From: Aradus depressus
Taxonomy: Eukaryota; Arthropoda; Insecta; Hemiptera; Aradidae
Length of the DNA: 64,000 bases
Direction of reading: 5' to 3'
NCBI GenBank assembly: GCA_963662175.1
Contig: OY759221.1
Span: 33,230,045-33,294,044, forward strand
Shown: positions 11,876-21,740 of the stretch, piece after piece
Layout: every line of letters starts with the position of its first letter
Position numbering within the stretch: position 1 is the first letter of the stretch
The notes under the pieces: model-generated
Database searches by the model: none
What the model saw: the letters and a program-made list of their open reading frames with translations, nothing else
What the model was told of the DNA's origin: nothing
Translations under genes and position numbers: made by a program

Positions 11876-12400
11876 CAAATAAGGTTATAGCATGTAACTG
11901 GGACTCTATGAATGAATATTTTCATATTCTACTTACATTAGTTCATAGAACGTTCCGTGACTCATTGAGAATCTATGAAATGTTTATGAATAAGTCTTCA
12001 GTCACTCAAATAAGGTTATAGCATGAAACTAGACTGTCTATGAATGAATATTTTCATATTCTACTTACATTAGTTCATAGAACGTTCCATGACTCATTGA
12101 GAATCTATGAAATGTTTATGAATGAGCCTTCAGTCACTCAAATAAGGTTATAGCATGTAACTGGGACTCTATGAATGAATATTTTCATATTCTACTTACA
12201 TTAGTTCATAGAACGTTCCGTGACTCATTGAGAATCTATGAAATTTTTATGAGTAAGCCTTCAGTCACTCAAATAAGGTTATAGCATGAAACTAGACTGT
12301 CTATGAATGAATATTTTCATATTCTACTTACATTAGTTCATAGAACGTTCCGTTACTCATTGAGGATCTATGAAATTTTTATGAATAAGTCTTCAGTCAC

Positions 12401-12846
12401 TCTCAACACTTGTGGTAAGAGGATATGAATATATATTTTAAAATGAGATGGAGTTCTCAAAGTACTTTTGATAATAATGTCACGTCTATAATTTCAACAC
12501 TTGATTTTGACAAAATAATTTCATATAGGTACCTATGTATAAACAATTTTGATTCAGCAGAACGCAAAATAATCGAGGTTAGTAAAGGGTCTACACAAAA
12601 ATAAACATATGTGAAGAACTATGTCTGTAAAATATTAAAGTAAAATCATCGAGAAACCATTTTTAAAATACTGTTTTTTGAAAAAATAGTTTGTTGGTTT
12701 TCTCTTATTACATATTTTAAAAAAATGTGAATTGTCAATAATGTACTTTCCCAGCTCGAAGTAATCAATTAACTTTTCGCCTCCCTTCCAAAAACAATGA
12801 ACCTTAGGGCTAATTATTAATAGATGACTTGCGTATCAGCTTCTGA
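12401..12846. other. AT-rich stretch, nothing recognised
   Basis: No element boundary or open frame of note. Confidence 0.5.
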
Positions 12847-13000
12847 GGGCGCCGGTAGCTCAGTGATATGCGTGCTTGCTAACTTAGCTGAAGATCGCGG
12901 GTTCGAAACCTGGCAGAGGCGCTCAGGTTTTTTATCTGGGAGATGAAAAAAACCTTGAGCATGCCGTCCTTCGGATGGGACGTTAACCCATTGGTCCCGA
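12847..13000 (+). mobile_element. SINE family A, 5' half
   Basis: tRNA-like head GGGCGCCGGTAGCTCAGTGA, B box GCGGGTTCGAAACC, then TTTTTTATCTGGGAG and CGTCCTTCGGATGGGACG. It breaks off at GGTCCCGA and continues into a long hairpin instead of the SINE body. Confidence 0.88.
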
Positions 13001-13113
13001 TGGCGAGCGCTTTCGATGTGAAAACCTCATCTTCAAGCCACTGTTAATGGTGTGACATTAACAACATTAACAGTGGCTTGAAGATATGTCTTCACATCGA
13101 AAGCGCTCGCCCA
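13001..13113. repeat. Long hairpin joined to a SINE 5' half
   Basis: The left arm starts TGGCGAGCGCTTTCGATGTG (13001) and ends CAAGCCACTGTTAATG. The right arm is its near-perfect inverse and ends CATCGAAAGCGCTCGCCCA (13113). Arms are about 49 bp with few mismatches, and the loop is about 15 nt. Confidence 0.92.
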
Positions 13114-13172
13114 CAGTACTCGACCAGCAGCCAGTGACGACGGTTTCCGCCGAAAAGTAATTTATAATTCAA

Positions 13173-13491
13173 GCCCGGGCTTTAACTAGAAGGTCATATC
13201 GCCTACTACCAGAGCGCTCTTTCGTCACTCTGGTGGACATGAGCCCGACTCTACTGCGGGAGTCCTAAATTTTGCCTACCCTAAATTTTTATTCACCTAG
13301 GACAAGGATCTTTAACGAGTACCTGACATTGTAAAGGCTCGGGACCATCGCTTAACGTCCCATCCGAAGGACGGCGTGCTCAAGTTTATTTTTCCTCCCA
13401 GATAAAATAAACTAAGGGCCTCGGTCGGGTTTTGAACCCACGTTCTTGAGCTCAGAATGCAAGCACGCATACCACTGAGCTACCGGCGCCC
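13173..13491 (-). mobile_element. SINE family A copy (same variant tail as 9377-9695)
   Basis: Full head (GGGCGCCGGTAGCTCAGTGG at the right end) through GCCCGGGC at the left. Its left flank CCGCCGAAAAGTAATTTATA (13147-13166) is also at 9350-9369. Confidence 0.9.
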
Positions 13492-13609
13492 TAACAATAC
13501 ATATCTTCAGTAACTCTACAGTCCATTATTCTTCGCACTTTTACTACTTCAATCTTACATTGCATAATGACCTGAACGTCCGTTCCCTTTGTAGGCTGTT
13601 TTACCGGGA

Positions 13610-13740
13610 CACGCTATCAACATTTTCACGACAAACTCCATCATCACGCAAGTCCACTTATTCAACAATTACCCACAGACACTCTTCCCATAAAACTACC
13701 AAGTCGCCTCAACCAGGCATGGCGGAGGGACGTTAAATAG
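13610..13740 (+). pseudogene. Jockey-type LINE coding fragment
   Basis: A frame reads FHDKLHHHASPLIQQLPTDT, then LPIKLPSRLNQAWRRDV and a stop. It corresponds to the last part of the Jockey ORF and is close to the copy at 41812-42268 (DKLHHHANTLTQQL). Only the 3' part of the coding region is present. Confidence 0.55.
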
Positions 13741-14004
13741 TTATTGTGATCCGTGCCTGTGCTTCAACTAAGAGGTTATATCGCCTATCGGTTTCATTGG
13801 AATTTCATATTTTTTGAACCCCTGAATCCATAAATGAATATAAAATGAAATACTTATTGATAAAAATTATCTTCAAACAGTTAAAGTTGAACTCTTTTGT
13901 AAAAAAAAAATAACTGTTTTAATCCCTGATTCAAACACTTCTTTCACCTCTCACTTCATTGGATGTATACTACTGATCCTATGAATCTTTCCCGAGACAT
14001 GACT

Positions 14005-14969
14005 AGTTAGTTAAGTATTATGACTAATGCCGGGGCTTTAACTACGAGGTCACATCGCCTACTACCAGAGCGCTCTTTCGTCACTCTGGGAGACATGAGC
14101 CCGACTACTGTGGGAGTTCTAAATTTTGCCTTTCCTAAATTTTGATTCACCCAGGGTAGAGGTGGAGGAGGTGGACAGGAGACTTCTGCAGGCCCAAAGA
14201 GTGTATTTCTCTGTCATCAAGCTGCTACGATCCAGAGCCTTGTCAAGGAACCTGAAGTATAGGATCTACAGCTCCATGGTAAAGCCCGTTCTGATCTATG
14301 AGTGTGAAACCTGGACCCTGACCTCACATTTGGAGAAACGTTTCCAGACGTTTGAAAATAAAGTGCTGAGGAAAATAGCAGGTCCGGTCAAGAATAGAGA
14401 AACCCAAGAGTGGAGGATCAGAACCAACAGGGAGCTGAGAGACATCTTCTGGCAACACCCCACCGTAGTTGCAGATATGAAATCACGGCGCTTAAGATGG
14501 GCTGGACACGTGGTGAGAAGCGGACAGCAGACAGCCATAGGACGCATCATGGACGCTCAGGTCCAAGGAGCCAGATCACGAGGAACACCACGGCTGAGAT
14601 GGACTGACCTGGTGAAGAAGGATGCTGTGGAACTCCACGTGGGGAACTGGCGACCGGTGGCGCACGACAGATCGCGGTGGAGAAGGCTAGTGTGGGCGGC
14701 TAAGGATCTTCAGGGTTCGTCGCCAACGGAGTATGAGTAAGTAAGGGTAGAGGTCTTTAACGAGTACCTGACATCGTACATGCTTGGGACCATCGCTTAA
14801 CGTCCCATCCCGAGGACGGCGTGATCATTGTTTTTTCCCCGCACAGTTTTCCATAACATTGTGCGCAAAGCTGCATTCATTACACACATTTATATGGGAG
14901 TAAAAAAAATCTAAGGGCCTCTGTCGGGTTTCGAACCCGCGATCTTGAGCTCAGTAGGCAAGCACGCTC
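14005..14969 (-). mobile_element. SINE family A interrupted by a LINE fragment
   Basis: The 3' part (14005-14163) and 5' part (14745-14969) are one minus-strand SINE split by a 581 bp insertion. Its tail reads AATACTTAACTAACT. The region after the CCTTCGG block carries an extra AT-rich segment (14825-14900), and the tRNA-like head is cut short at the right end. Confidence 0.85.
14164..14744 (+). mobile_element. 5'-truncated LINE, RT C-terminal fragment
   Basis: Flanked by the 10-bp duplication GGGTAGAGGT (14154-14163 and 14745-14754). The insert encodes about 190 residues, including 'VKPVLIYECETWTL', 'KVLRKIAGPVKN', 'RLRWAGHVVRS' and 'GTPRLRWTDLVKKDA'. This is the region after the RT domain in a widespread group of insect LINEs (RTE/CR1/L2-like; clade not settled). 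It ends GAGTATGAGTAAGTAA, a short tandem 3' tail rather than poly(A). The apparent ATG at 14126 belongs to the host SINE. Confidence 0.88.
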
Positions 14970-15444
14970 CAGAGAAATAAGGAGCTCAATTTATACATTC
15001 AAACAAACAAGTAAGTAGAATGGTGAAATGACCAGTATATGGTGAGAGATACTGAAAGTGGACTCTGCTGCCGAAAATGGTAAAAGTAGTGGTTGGGGTG
15101 GTACGACTGGCACGAAGTGTTCACGTGATCAGCTCAGGTTACGGCATTCCGAGGTCTCGTCAACAAGGCTGCGTCTTTCTTCTGCCCAGTCCTTCACTCA
15201 TATCCAATCACAAATCAAGACTATCCTAAGATACTATACTTCTTTACAATATCGGAAGAGATGAGAAGATATGGATTTGGAGATGAGTGACTCCAAGACG
15301 TCACTGAACGGTTCAGGAGAAACGAAGAGCGTAGCTACATTCTTATGAAAGAGGAGATATGTTCTAGGAGAATTTAGTTAGGTCAGCTCCGCACAGAAAA
15401 AAATCGAAAAAAGACATTTGTTCAAACATTTTATAATTGTAAGT

Positions 15445-15583
15445 AAACGGGACGATCGTTTAACGTCTAGTCCGTAGGACGGCGTGCTCAAGGTGTTTTT
15501 ACCTCCTAGATAAAAAACCTAAGGGCCTCCCTCGGCTGCGTTTTGAACCCGCAATCTTGAGCTTAGTAGGCTAGAACGCTACC
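15445..15583 (-). mobile_element. SINE family A fragment, diverged
   Basis: Contains GTCCGTAGGACGGCGTGCTC, CTCCTAGATAAAAAACCTAA and a B-box region TTTTGAACCCGCAATC. Both ends are missing. Confidence 0.7.
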
Positions 15584-15733
15584 TCCTATTTAAATTCAAA
15601 ACCCCATAAAGATGGCAGATATTCATTTTCCGAAAAATCGGTCGAAGAGAAAGGAGGTACCAGAGAAGGGGGCTCGACACAAATACCATAACATTGATTG
15701 GGCTAAAATCCTAGTCTATTTACTCTGTAATGA
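15584..15733. other. Short spacer with R3-like trace
   Basis: 'GAAAAATCGGTCGAAGAGAA' resembles the R3 module. No gene is seen. Confidence 0.3.
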
Positions 15734-16073
15734 GGGCGCCGGTAGCTCAGTGGTATGCGTGCTTGCCTTCTGAGCTCAAGAACGTCGGTTTGAAACCCGA
15801 CCGCTGCCCTTAGTTTATTTTATCTGAAAGGTAAAATAACATAAGCACGCCGTCCTTCGGATGGGACGTTAAGCGATGGTCCCGAGCTTGTACGTTGTCA
15901 GGTACTCGTTAAAGACCCCTGCCTCAGGTGAATAAAAATTTAGGGTAGGCAAAATTTAGGACTCCCATAGTAGAGTCGGGCTCATGTCCACCAGAGTGAC
16001 GAAAGAGCGCTTTGGTAGTAGTCGATATGATCTCGTTGTTAAAGCCCGGGCATGAGTCATAAAACCTAACCTA
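15734..16073 (+). mobile_element. SINE family A, near full length
   Basis: Runs from GGGCGCCGGTAGCTCAGTGG to GAGTCATAAAACCTAACCTA. The A box is TAGCTCAGTGGT and the B-box region is GGTTTGAAACCC. It has the AACCT-type tail. Confidence 0.93.
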
Positions 16074-16079
16074 AAGACT

Positions 16080-16345
16080 TATTGGCTCCTTCTAAGCCCA
16101 AACAGTCGATTGGTTTTATAGAGAGACGGAAAATTTGATTATCCGTGCTGGGGAAGTACATAGCTGATGATTATTAGTTGTCGTCCTTATCGTTTTCTGG
16201 ATACACATATAAAATTTCGTGTTGACACATTCATTCGAACCTGTTCAGTCAACATTTTTTTTTTTTTTTTTGGATCTGGAGGTCGGAAAACATGAAGTAA
16301 TAACGGTGAACTTCAATGCTTTGTATAGCTGCGGGAAGTAAAAAA
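16080..16345. repeat. Dispersed family R3 copy
   Basis: 'AAGCCCAAACAGTCGATTGG', 'GTGCTGGGGAAGTACAT', 'GTCGTCCTTATCG' and 'GGAGGTCGGAAAACATGAAG' occur in the usual R3 order. Confidence 0.65.
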
Positions 16346-16356
16346 AAAAAAAAAAT

Positions 16357-16498
16357 GCCAACAGCACGCGGTTTTCCCAGGCGGTCACCCATCCAAGTTC
16401 ACCCATCGGCGGTCACCCATCCACTAACCACGCCCGATGTTGCTTAACTTCGGTGATCGGACGAGAACCGGTGTGTTCAACGTGGTATGGCCGTTGGT
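16357..16498 (-). rRNA. 5S rRNA copy with internal duplication (probable variant or pseudogene)
   Basis: The minus strand reads ..CCAACGGCCATACCACGTTG.., ..TCGTCCGATCACCGAAGTTA.., ..AACATCGGGCGTGGTTAGT.. and ends ..GGGAAAACCGCGTGCTGTTGGC, close to known insect 5S rRNA. It is about 142 nt instead of about 120. GGATGGGTGACCGCC is present twice, with GATGGGTGAACTT between the copies, so the box C part of the internal promoter and the matching RNA helix are duplicated. A T-run directly after the 3' end (16341-16355 as A on the + strand) is a good Pol III terminator. The duplication would disturb folding, so I doubt it makes working 5S rRNA. Confidence 0.9.
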
Positions 16499-16640
16499 AT
16501 TCATTTCTTCGACATTCTTAACCTATGAGGTGTAAGTACATTCGTAGGTTTCGCATATTCGCGATTGTTTTCCTTTTTTAAATTTCCTAACTTAATATAT
16601 ATGTCTACTTTTCAAATATTTACTTGAATAATATATCTTA

Positions 16641-17567
16641 ATCATTCCCCATCACCTACCTAATTATTAACCATACTTTTTAAAATACTCGTGAATGCCT
16701 CTCTCCAGTTGAGCAAGTCGATTTAACCGAAAACAGCATCTTCACTTGGAATAGTCTGCCGTAATGAATAAATGGTTAAATGCAGTTATCTCGTGAATGA
16801 TTCCTCAAAAAAGTAGATTAAGTTGATTTAACCGAGAACATACACAATTTTACGAGATACCAAGAAACCCACATCTTTATAATTCCGAAAGTATTAGAGT
16901 TCTGAGCTCCCAACTTTTTCACAGTGCGCAGATGTCTTGGGAGATGATCACAGTACGGCTCAAATACTCATTTTGGCCATTTTTCGACTTAACAACTTAT
17001 TCCCTGTGACCATAGATGTAATGTAGTAGATTCAGACACGTTATGTGCTAATGCATTTTCAATTTATAAAGTTATATGGATTAATTCAAAGTTTTTAAAA
17101 TCAATTATTTCAGAAAATATTGCCGTATAATAATTTTGGAATAAATAAATTATATTTGCATCATTATTAATCATATTACCTTCTAAATAAATGAAAATGA
17201 ATATTGTTAAGCCTTTCTTGGATTTTCCCTTAGTTACCGTTTGATTCTCGTAAAATTGTGTTTGTTCTCGGTTAAATCAACTTAATCTACTTTTTTGAGA
17301 AATCATTCACGAGATAACTGCATTTAACCATTTATTCATTATGGCAGACTATTCCAAGTGAAGAGGGTGTTTTCGGTTAAATCAACTTTAGAGAGGCATC
17401 CATCATTCACGAGTATTTCAAAAAGTATGGTTAATAATTAGGTAAGTGATGGGGAATGGTTAGGTAACTAAGGGAAAATCCAAGAAAGGATTAACAATAT
17501 TCATTTTCATTTATTTAGAAGGAATATGATTAATAATGATGCAAACATAATTTATTTATTCCAAAAT
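16641..17567. repeat. Two interleaved inverted repeats
   Basis: Arm A (16641-16856) is the inverse of A' (17247-17459). Arm B (17134-17240) is the inverse of B' (17461-17567). The order is A - spacer - B - A' - B', so A' sits between the B arms. Arms match closely, for example TTGATTTAACCGAGAACA against TGTTCTCGGTTAAATCAA. No open frame. This is likely a foldback or MITE pair with rearrangement. Confidence 0.85.
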
Positions 17568-17584
17568 AACACTGATATTTTTTT

Positions 17585-17715
17585 TATCATTTTTGGAATC
17601 AGATAATCGGAAAACATGAAATTTCGCTGAAAAATCAACATCGAATTCCCAATATATTACGTAACTTCCCCTATACTTCGTATAGTTGGAAAAGTAACAA
17701 ACTATTCATAAATAA
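17585..17715. repeat. R3 terminal segment
   Basis: 'CGGAAAACATGAAATTTCGC', 'CAACATCGAATTCCC' and the hairpin ACTTCCCCTATACTTCGTAT. Confidence 0.65.
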
Positions 17716-18249
17716 AACTTTGTATGTACACTGTGGGTTTCTTTTGCCGAAAAACATATGTTCACAATTTTTATGGAATAGACAATACTTTAAAAAAACT
17801 GGGTTGGGTTTTATTTATTACAAGTTTTGTACAAAATTTCCGAATGTGTCGACATAGTTAACATTAACAAACTATTGATTGAAAATTAGATATGATATTT
17901 TTTTTAAACAGAAAATACATAAAACGTTGATATCGAATTGATGATAAGATAGACGTGACACAAGTCTCATTCATGCATTTTCTGCTTAGTTTATAGATTT
18001 ATTGTTTATTATCCTTGTTTTATGGCACTTTATAAATTTTCCTTTATAAAAATCCGCAGCTGTCTTGTGAATGACTGAAGTATGATAAGTCTACAGATGA
18101 CTCATTGGAAAATACCATTCTGTTAACACAGGATATTCGGCGTTGTCCTGGAGTAAGTTTGTTGATCATATCACAAATATACACAAAACCTCGGGTTTGA
18201 TAAACAGACTCACTGTTGCGTTGTAATAACAATATTGTTATTTAATGTT
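17716..18249. other. AT-rich stretch, nothing recognised
   Basis: The reverse frame at 18044-18232 has no recognisable domain. Confidence 0.45.
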
Positions 18250-18440
18250 TTTTTTTTCTTGTTCTTACGATGCATATTAGCCATGACTCTTACAATGGTG
18301 TTTTACCTAATTATTTACGACATCAATGGCCCCGGGAGGGAGTTGTATCTATGAAATAAAACTCACTCCCGGACGAGATTCAAACCCGCAAACCATAGTG
18401 AGACCATGCGACCAAAGCCCGCACGGCCACCATGGCTCCC
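18250..18440 (-). mobile_element. SINE family B
   Basis: The minus strand begins GGGAGCCATGGTGGCCGTGC and carries a B box CGGGTTTGAATCTCG. It continues GGGAGTGAGTTTTATTTCAT and ends near AAGAGTCATGGCTAATATGC. It is homologous to 28576-28770 and unrelated in sequence to family A. tRNA-related by its A and B boxes. Confidence 0.85.
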
Positions 18441-18549
18441 ATGTGTAGCAGTACAGGTTCTCCTGAAAAAATATATAAAAACAAATAATTAATTGGATGG
18501 TAAATTCTGGAACATGCCTTAACTAAAAGGACCGAAATGAGGATCAAGA

Positions 18550-19063
18550 TTGTATTCCTTCGGATACATGAACAAAAGGAACAAATCTGATATTATATAC
18601 AATTCATATTATCACGACAATCTCCAGCGCATCCAATCCCTTCAATCCAAAATCCTTCGTACAATAGCCAATGTTCCTTACTACGTCTCCAACCAAACTC
18701 TTCACACTGACCTTTTGTCACTGAGGTTTCTAAATCCAAGTATAAAAAATTATTTTCCCTTCTTAGTTCCCACAATAATCCTCTAGTCCGTGCCCTCCAT
18801 TCTGCCATACTTCCCCAACGACGGCTTAAGCGTCAATGGCCTAGAGACCTCCTGAGCAGAAGCAGTGACAGTGAAAGTGATTAGCTATAAACGATAGAAA
18901 AACAGTGACTAGGGACTGTTCCACTGGGTGATTTCTCCCCTCATGTCATTTTGACATTGCCATTATCTCTGTATTAGCATATTTGCTTGTTGTATACACA
19001 TATTTTTATACAGTTGTAAATATCTCTTTGTAAATAAAAAAATAAAAATAAAATAAATAAATA
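18550..19063 (+). pseudogene. Jockey-type LINE 3' end with tail
   Basis: Frames carry 'RIQSLQSKILRTIANVPYYV', a break, then 'RRLKRQWPRDLLSRSSDSES' and a stop near 18883. An AT-rich 3' UTR follows, ending in an (AATAAA)-like tail at about 19036-19063. It matches the Jockey copy at 11380-11872 but is more decayed, with a frameshift or deletion between the two blocks. Confidence 0.75.
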
Positions 19064-19532
19064 TTATCATGGCGGTAGGTAAATTGTGAAAAGTACCAAA
19101 GTGTGTAGGTTTTTACTGAAAGTTGGTGCTAAGCCTAAACTTCCGTACAGGCCCATACTTTTTTCTTTTATTTTTTTACTCTAAATAAAAATCGTGAGCC
19201 TAACCAACTTAAATTTTAAACTCTCCTTTACAAATTGGTATAATTTTTTTTCTTAAAAATGGAATTGAAGAGGTCAAAATATAAATTTAAAATTGCGGGC
19301 TCATACCGAAGTACACCCCATGCTTTTTTAGTCAACGTCCAATTATTCTTATTTCGTCCGTTGCTTACTTGAGTATTCTTATTCCCGAATTATGTTCCTA
19401 ACAATAATGTTAGTCTAAGAAAGTTTCGAGGTTAGGAGGTTAAGAATGTTTAAGAAGGTTAAGAATGTTTAAGAAGGTTATGAATGTTTAAAATCTAATC
19501 CACACATAGACAAGATTCACCGACTCACCTCA
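19064..19532. other. Non-coding, short 'TTAAGAATGTTTAAGAAGG' repetition
   Basis: A short local repetition lies at about 19440-19490. Nothing else is recognised. Confidence 0.45.
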
Positions 19533-19670
19533 AGTTAGTTATTATGACTCATGGCCGTGCTTTAACTACAAGGTCACATCGCCTACTACCAGAGCTCTCT
19601 TTCGTCACTCTGCTGGACATGAGTCTACTATGGGAGTCCTAAAGGTTGCCTACCCAGGGTTTAGTTACCT
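19533..19670 (-). mobile_element. SINE family A, 3' part only
   Basis: AGTTAGTTATTATGACTCAT, then the ACCAGAGCTCTCTTTCGTCA region and CCTACCCAGG. The tRNA-like head is absent. Confidence 0.8.
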
Positions 19671-19739
19671 CCATTTATGAAAAGTAATTTAATGGAGCAC
19701 TGACGCCTACAAACACATTGAAAAATCACTCGCTCATGT

Positions 19740-19960
19740 GCGAGTTCAATATATAATTAATTCTCTGTTTGACTTATAGTGTACTGAAGGGCACGAACCT
19801 AGGTTAAAGCCTATTTCGGGACCTCCAGCCTTCATCAGGTCAACTTTCAAGTCCAGAGTTGTTCCGGAAACAGGAAATAATTGTTTTTCCTTCATATCTC
19901 TGAATGCCACAATCGTATAGTACAACCTGCAACTACACCACTCCCTCCCGCCCAATGTTG
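19740..19960 (-). ncRNA. Hammerhead-like core in an unclassified repeat
   Basis: The minus strand has CTGATGA (19832-19838 on +), a GG../..CC stem II and GAAA (19814-19817). A TAGG-CTTTAA-CCTA hairpin follows. The expected U at the base of stem III is G, so this copy looks inactive. Confidence 0.25.
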
Positions 19961-20085
19961 ACTTTCTTATACGTTATAATTTAAGGAAGTATCGTAATTC
20001 TGCTACCATTTTTTTTCTTATTTCCTGAACCCTTCATTTCAAAAAGTCGTTGGAGAATCCCTATTGAAGTAATGAACGTATCGAC

Positions 20086-20461
20086 CAGGGGCGTAGTTAC
20101 CGCTGTAGCAATAAAACAGAAGCCAAGCAAAAATTTCTAAATTAAAAATTATCTTTTAACTATTGGGCAAGAACGGCTATCGGACTTATCAATACTGTCC
20201 ATAGAAAAAAATGAAACTGAGAAACTAAACACTTCTTCAGCTATGGATGATATAATAAATTCGTTCGGCGAAATAAAGGTAAGAAAAGTACCTTTTTAAC
20301 CACTAAATTTTTTTTTTTTTTTTTTTTAGTTTTTCAAAATATTGTTGTTTTTGTTATTTTCAAATATATTTTGTTTATGCGAGTGTTTTTGTTTATTTTT
20401 CGAAAAAGGGTGCCTCAGGAAATTTTAATAGAGGGTCCACTCAGGGTTAACTGCGCCACTG
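20086..20461 (+). mobile_element. hAT deletion derivative with transposase C-terminus
   Basis: Terminal repeats are CAGGGGCGTAGTTAC and GTTAACTGCGCCACTG. An 8-bp duplication, GTATCGAC, lies at 20078-20085 and 20462-20469. Inside, a + frame reads 'TIGQERLSDLSILSIEKNE' and later 'AMDDIINSFGEIKVRKVPF' plus a stop near 20299. This resembles the end of the hAT dimerisation region of ZMYM1-like transposases. The rest of the transposase is missing. Confidence 0.85.
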
Positions 20462-20469
20462 GTATCGAC

Positions 20470-20960
20470 ACTAAATTTTATATCTGTATCTAGAATCTAA
20501 ATTTCATGTTTTCTGACCCCCAAATTTCAAAATTTGAAAAAAAAAAAATCCTTTGTGTATTCGTGTCTGTGAACATGAGAACTCCCAAACCCTGGGTATC
20601 CAAACCCCTGAATACATTTAAAGAGAAGGAGGGATTAGAAAAATAACAATAATAACACAACAAAATCTTTAATAACTGCCATTGTAATGAATGTATCGAC
20701 ATGATATTTTATATTTAAATTGAAAACCTCATAAGAATGACACCTATTAATTTTCCGCGAAATCAGCCAAAGAGGGTGCTTGACTGTAAAACCCTAATAA
20801 CTGGCGACGTAATGAATGTATCGAAAGAGAATTTAATACGAAGATTCAGAAGCTCCTATGTAAGTCAACTATTGATTTTTAGCCCAAAGAATCGATTAGT
20901 TTTGGATTAGTTGATTCGTTCTGGGGAAATACATTGCTGGTCATTCACCAACCTTTTTTT
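20470..20960. repeat. Dispersed family R3 copy
   Basis: Contains 'ATTCGTGTCTGTGAACATGA', 'CACCTATTAATTTTCCGCGA' and 'CGATGTAATGAATGTATCGA'-type modules, ending CTGGGGAAATACATTGCTGG. The reverse frame at 20490-20702 lies inside and is not a gene. Confidence 0.7.
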
Positions 20961-21179
20961 AAAAGAAAGCATCTAGATTAAGGGTTAATTGAATATCTTT
21001 GTCTTACTGTAAATAAAATATGGGTAAAATATTGATTGATTGATATATATTCTCTATATGAGTATGAAACAACGTGGATTAACCGGTTCTTGGAGAATAT
21101 CAGCCAAATCATAGGGCGTGAAACTTGAGTACTAATTATACTTTAAATTCATAACAAGTATTATTAACATAATTAATAC

Positions 21180-21740
21180 GTTAGACCATGTAATGGATCA
21201 TTGACAGCGGTCAAGGGTACCAATCATGCAGTCTCAAACAAAAATTCCCTGTTTGACCTCAATGTTGAGCTAAATGCCAATAGCCTTGTGACCTTTTACA
21301 ACTCTAGCTTTACAAAGTATACAGCAAGTTATGTAATAGGTCAGAAATTCGATGTAGTGTTTTCAACGGAATTTCATGTTTTCATGATCACCTGTTTACA
21401 AAAATGGAAAATTAATGTCTGTCTGTATGTGCATGTGTGTCTGTGAACACTATAACTCCCGATAGAATGAATGTATCAACAAGAAAATTGAGGACACCTA
21501 TTAATTTTCAGCGTAATCTGCCAGAAGAAAGGGGGGGGAGCTTAACTCAAAATCCTAATAACTGCCGATGTTATGAATGTATCGACACAAAATTTAGTAT
21601 GAGGGTTCTGAAGCCACAATGTAAGTCAAATATCGTGTTTTAGCCCAAACAGTTGATTAGCTTTGGAGATAGCAAAAACGTAATTAATTAGAAGTATATA
21701 GCCAGTGATTCACCACGACTTTTTTATTTAGTGAGTAAAC
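21180..21740. repeat. Dispersed family R3 copy
   Basis: Modules include 'AGAAATTCGATGTAGTGTT', 'TGTGTCTGTGAACACTATAA', 'ACACCTATTAATTTTCAGCG', 'TAACTGCCGATGTTATGAAT' and 'GAAGTATATAGCCAGTGATT'. Two + frames (21201-21446 and 21437-21643) overlap it and follow repeat sequence only. Confidence 0.7.

Larger units (their letters stand above)
11086..12400. repeat. 131 bp tandem repeat with alternating unit types
   Basis: Units start at GGTTATAGCATG near 11089, 11883, 12014, 12146 and 12276, giving steps of 130-132 bp once the Jockey insertion is removed. After the first two units, the variant 'GTAACTGGGACTC' alternates with 'GAAACTAGACTGTC' (types a, a, b, a, b). This suggests a 262 bp higher-order dimer. 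Each unit contains ATGAATATTTTCATATTCTA and TTAGTTCATAGAACGTTCC, both with local dyad symmetry. Confidence 0.88.

Noticed and set aside
14296..14607. ORFs antisense or out of frame to the LINE fragment
   Set aside because: Overlap the RT-like frame at 14164-14744 and lack recognisable motifs.
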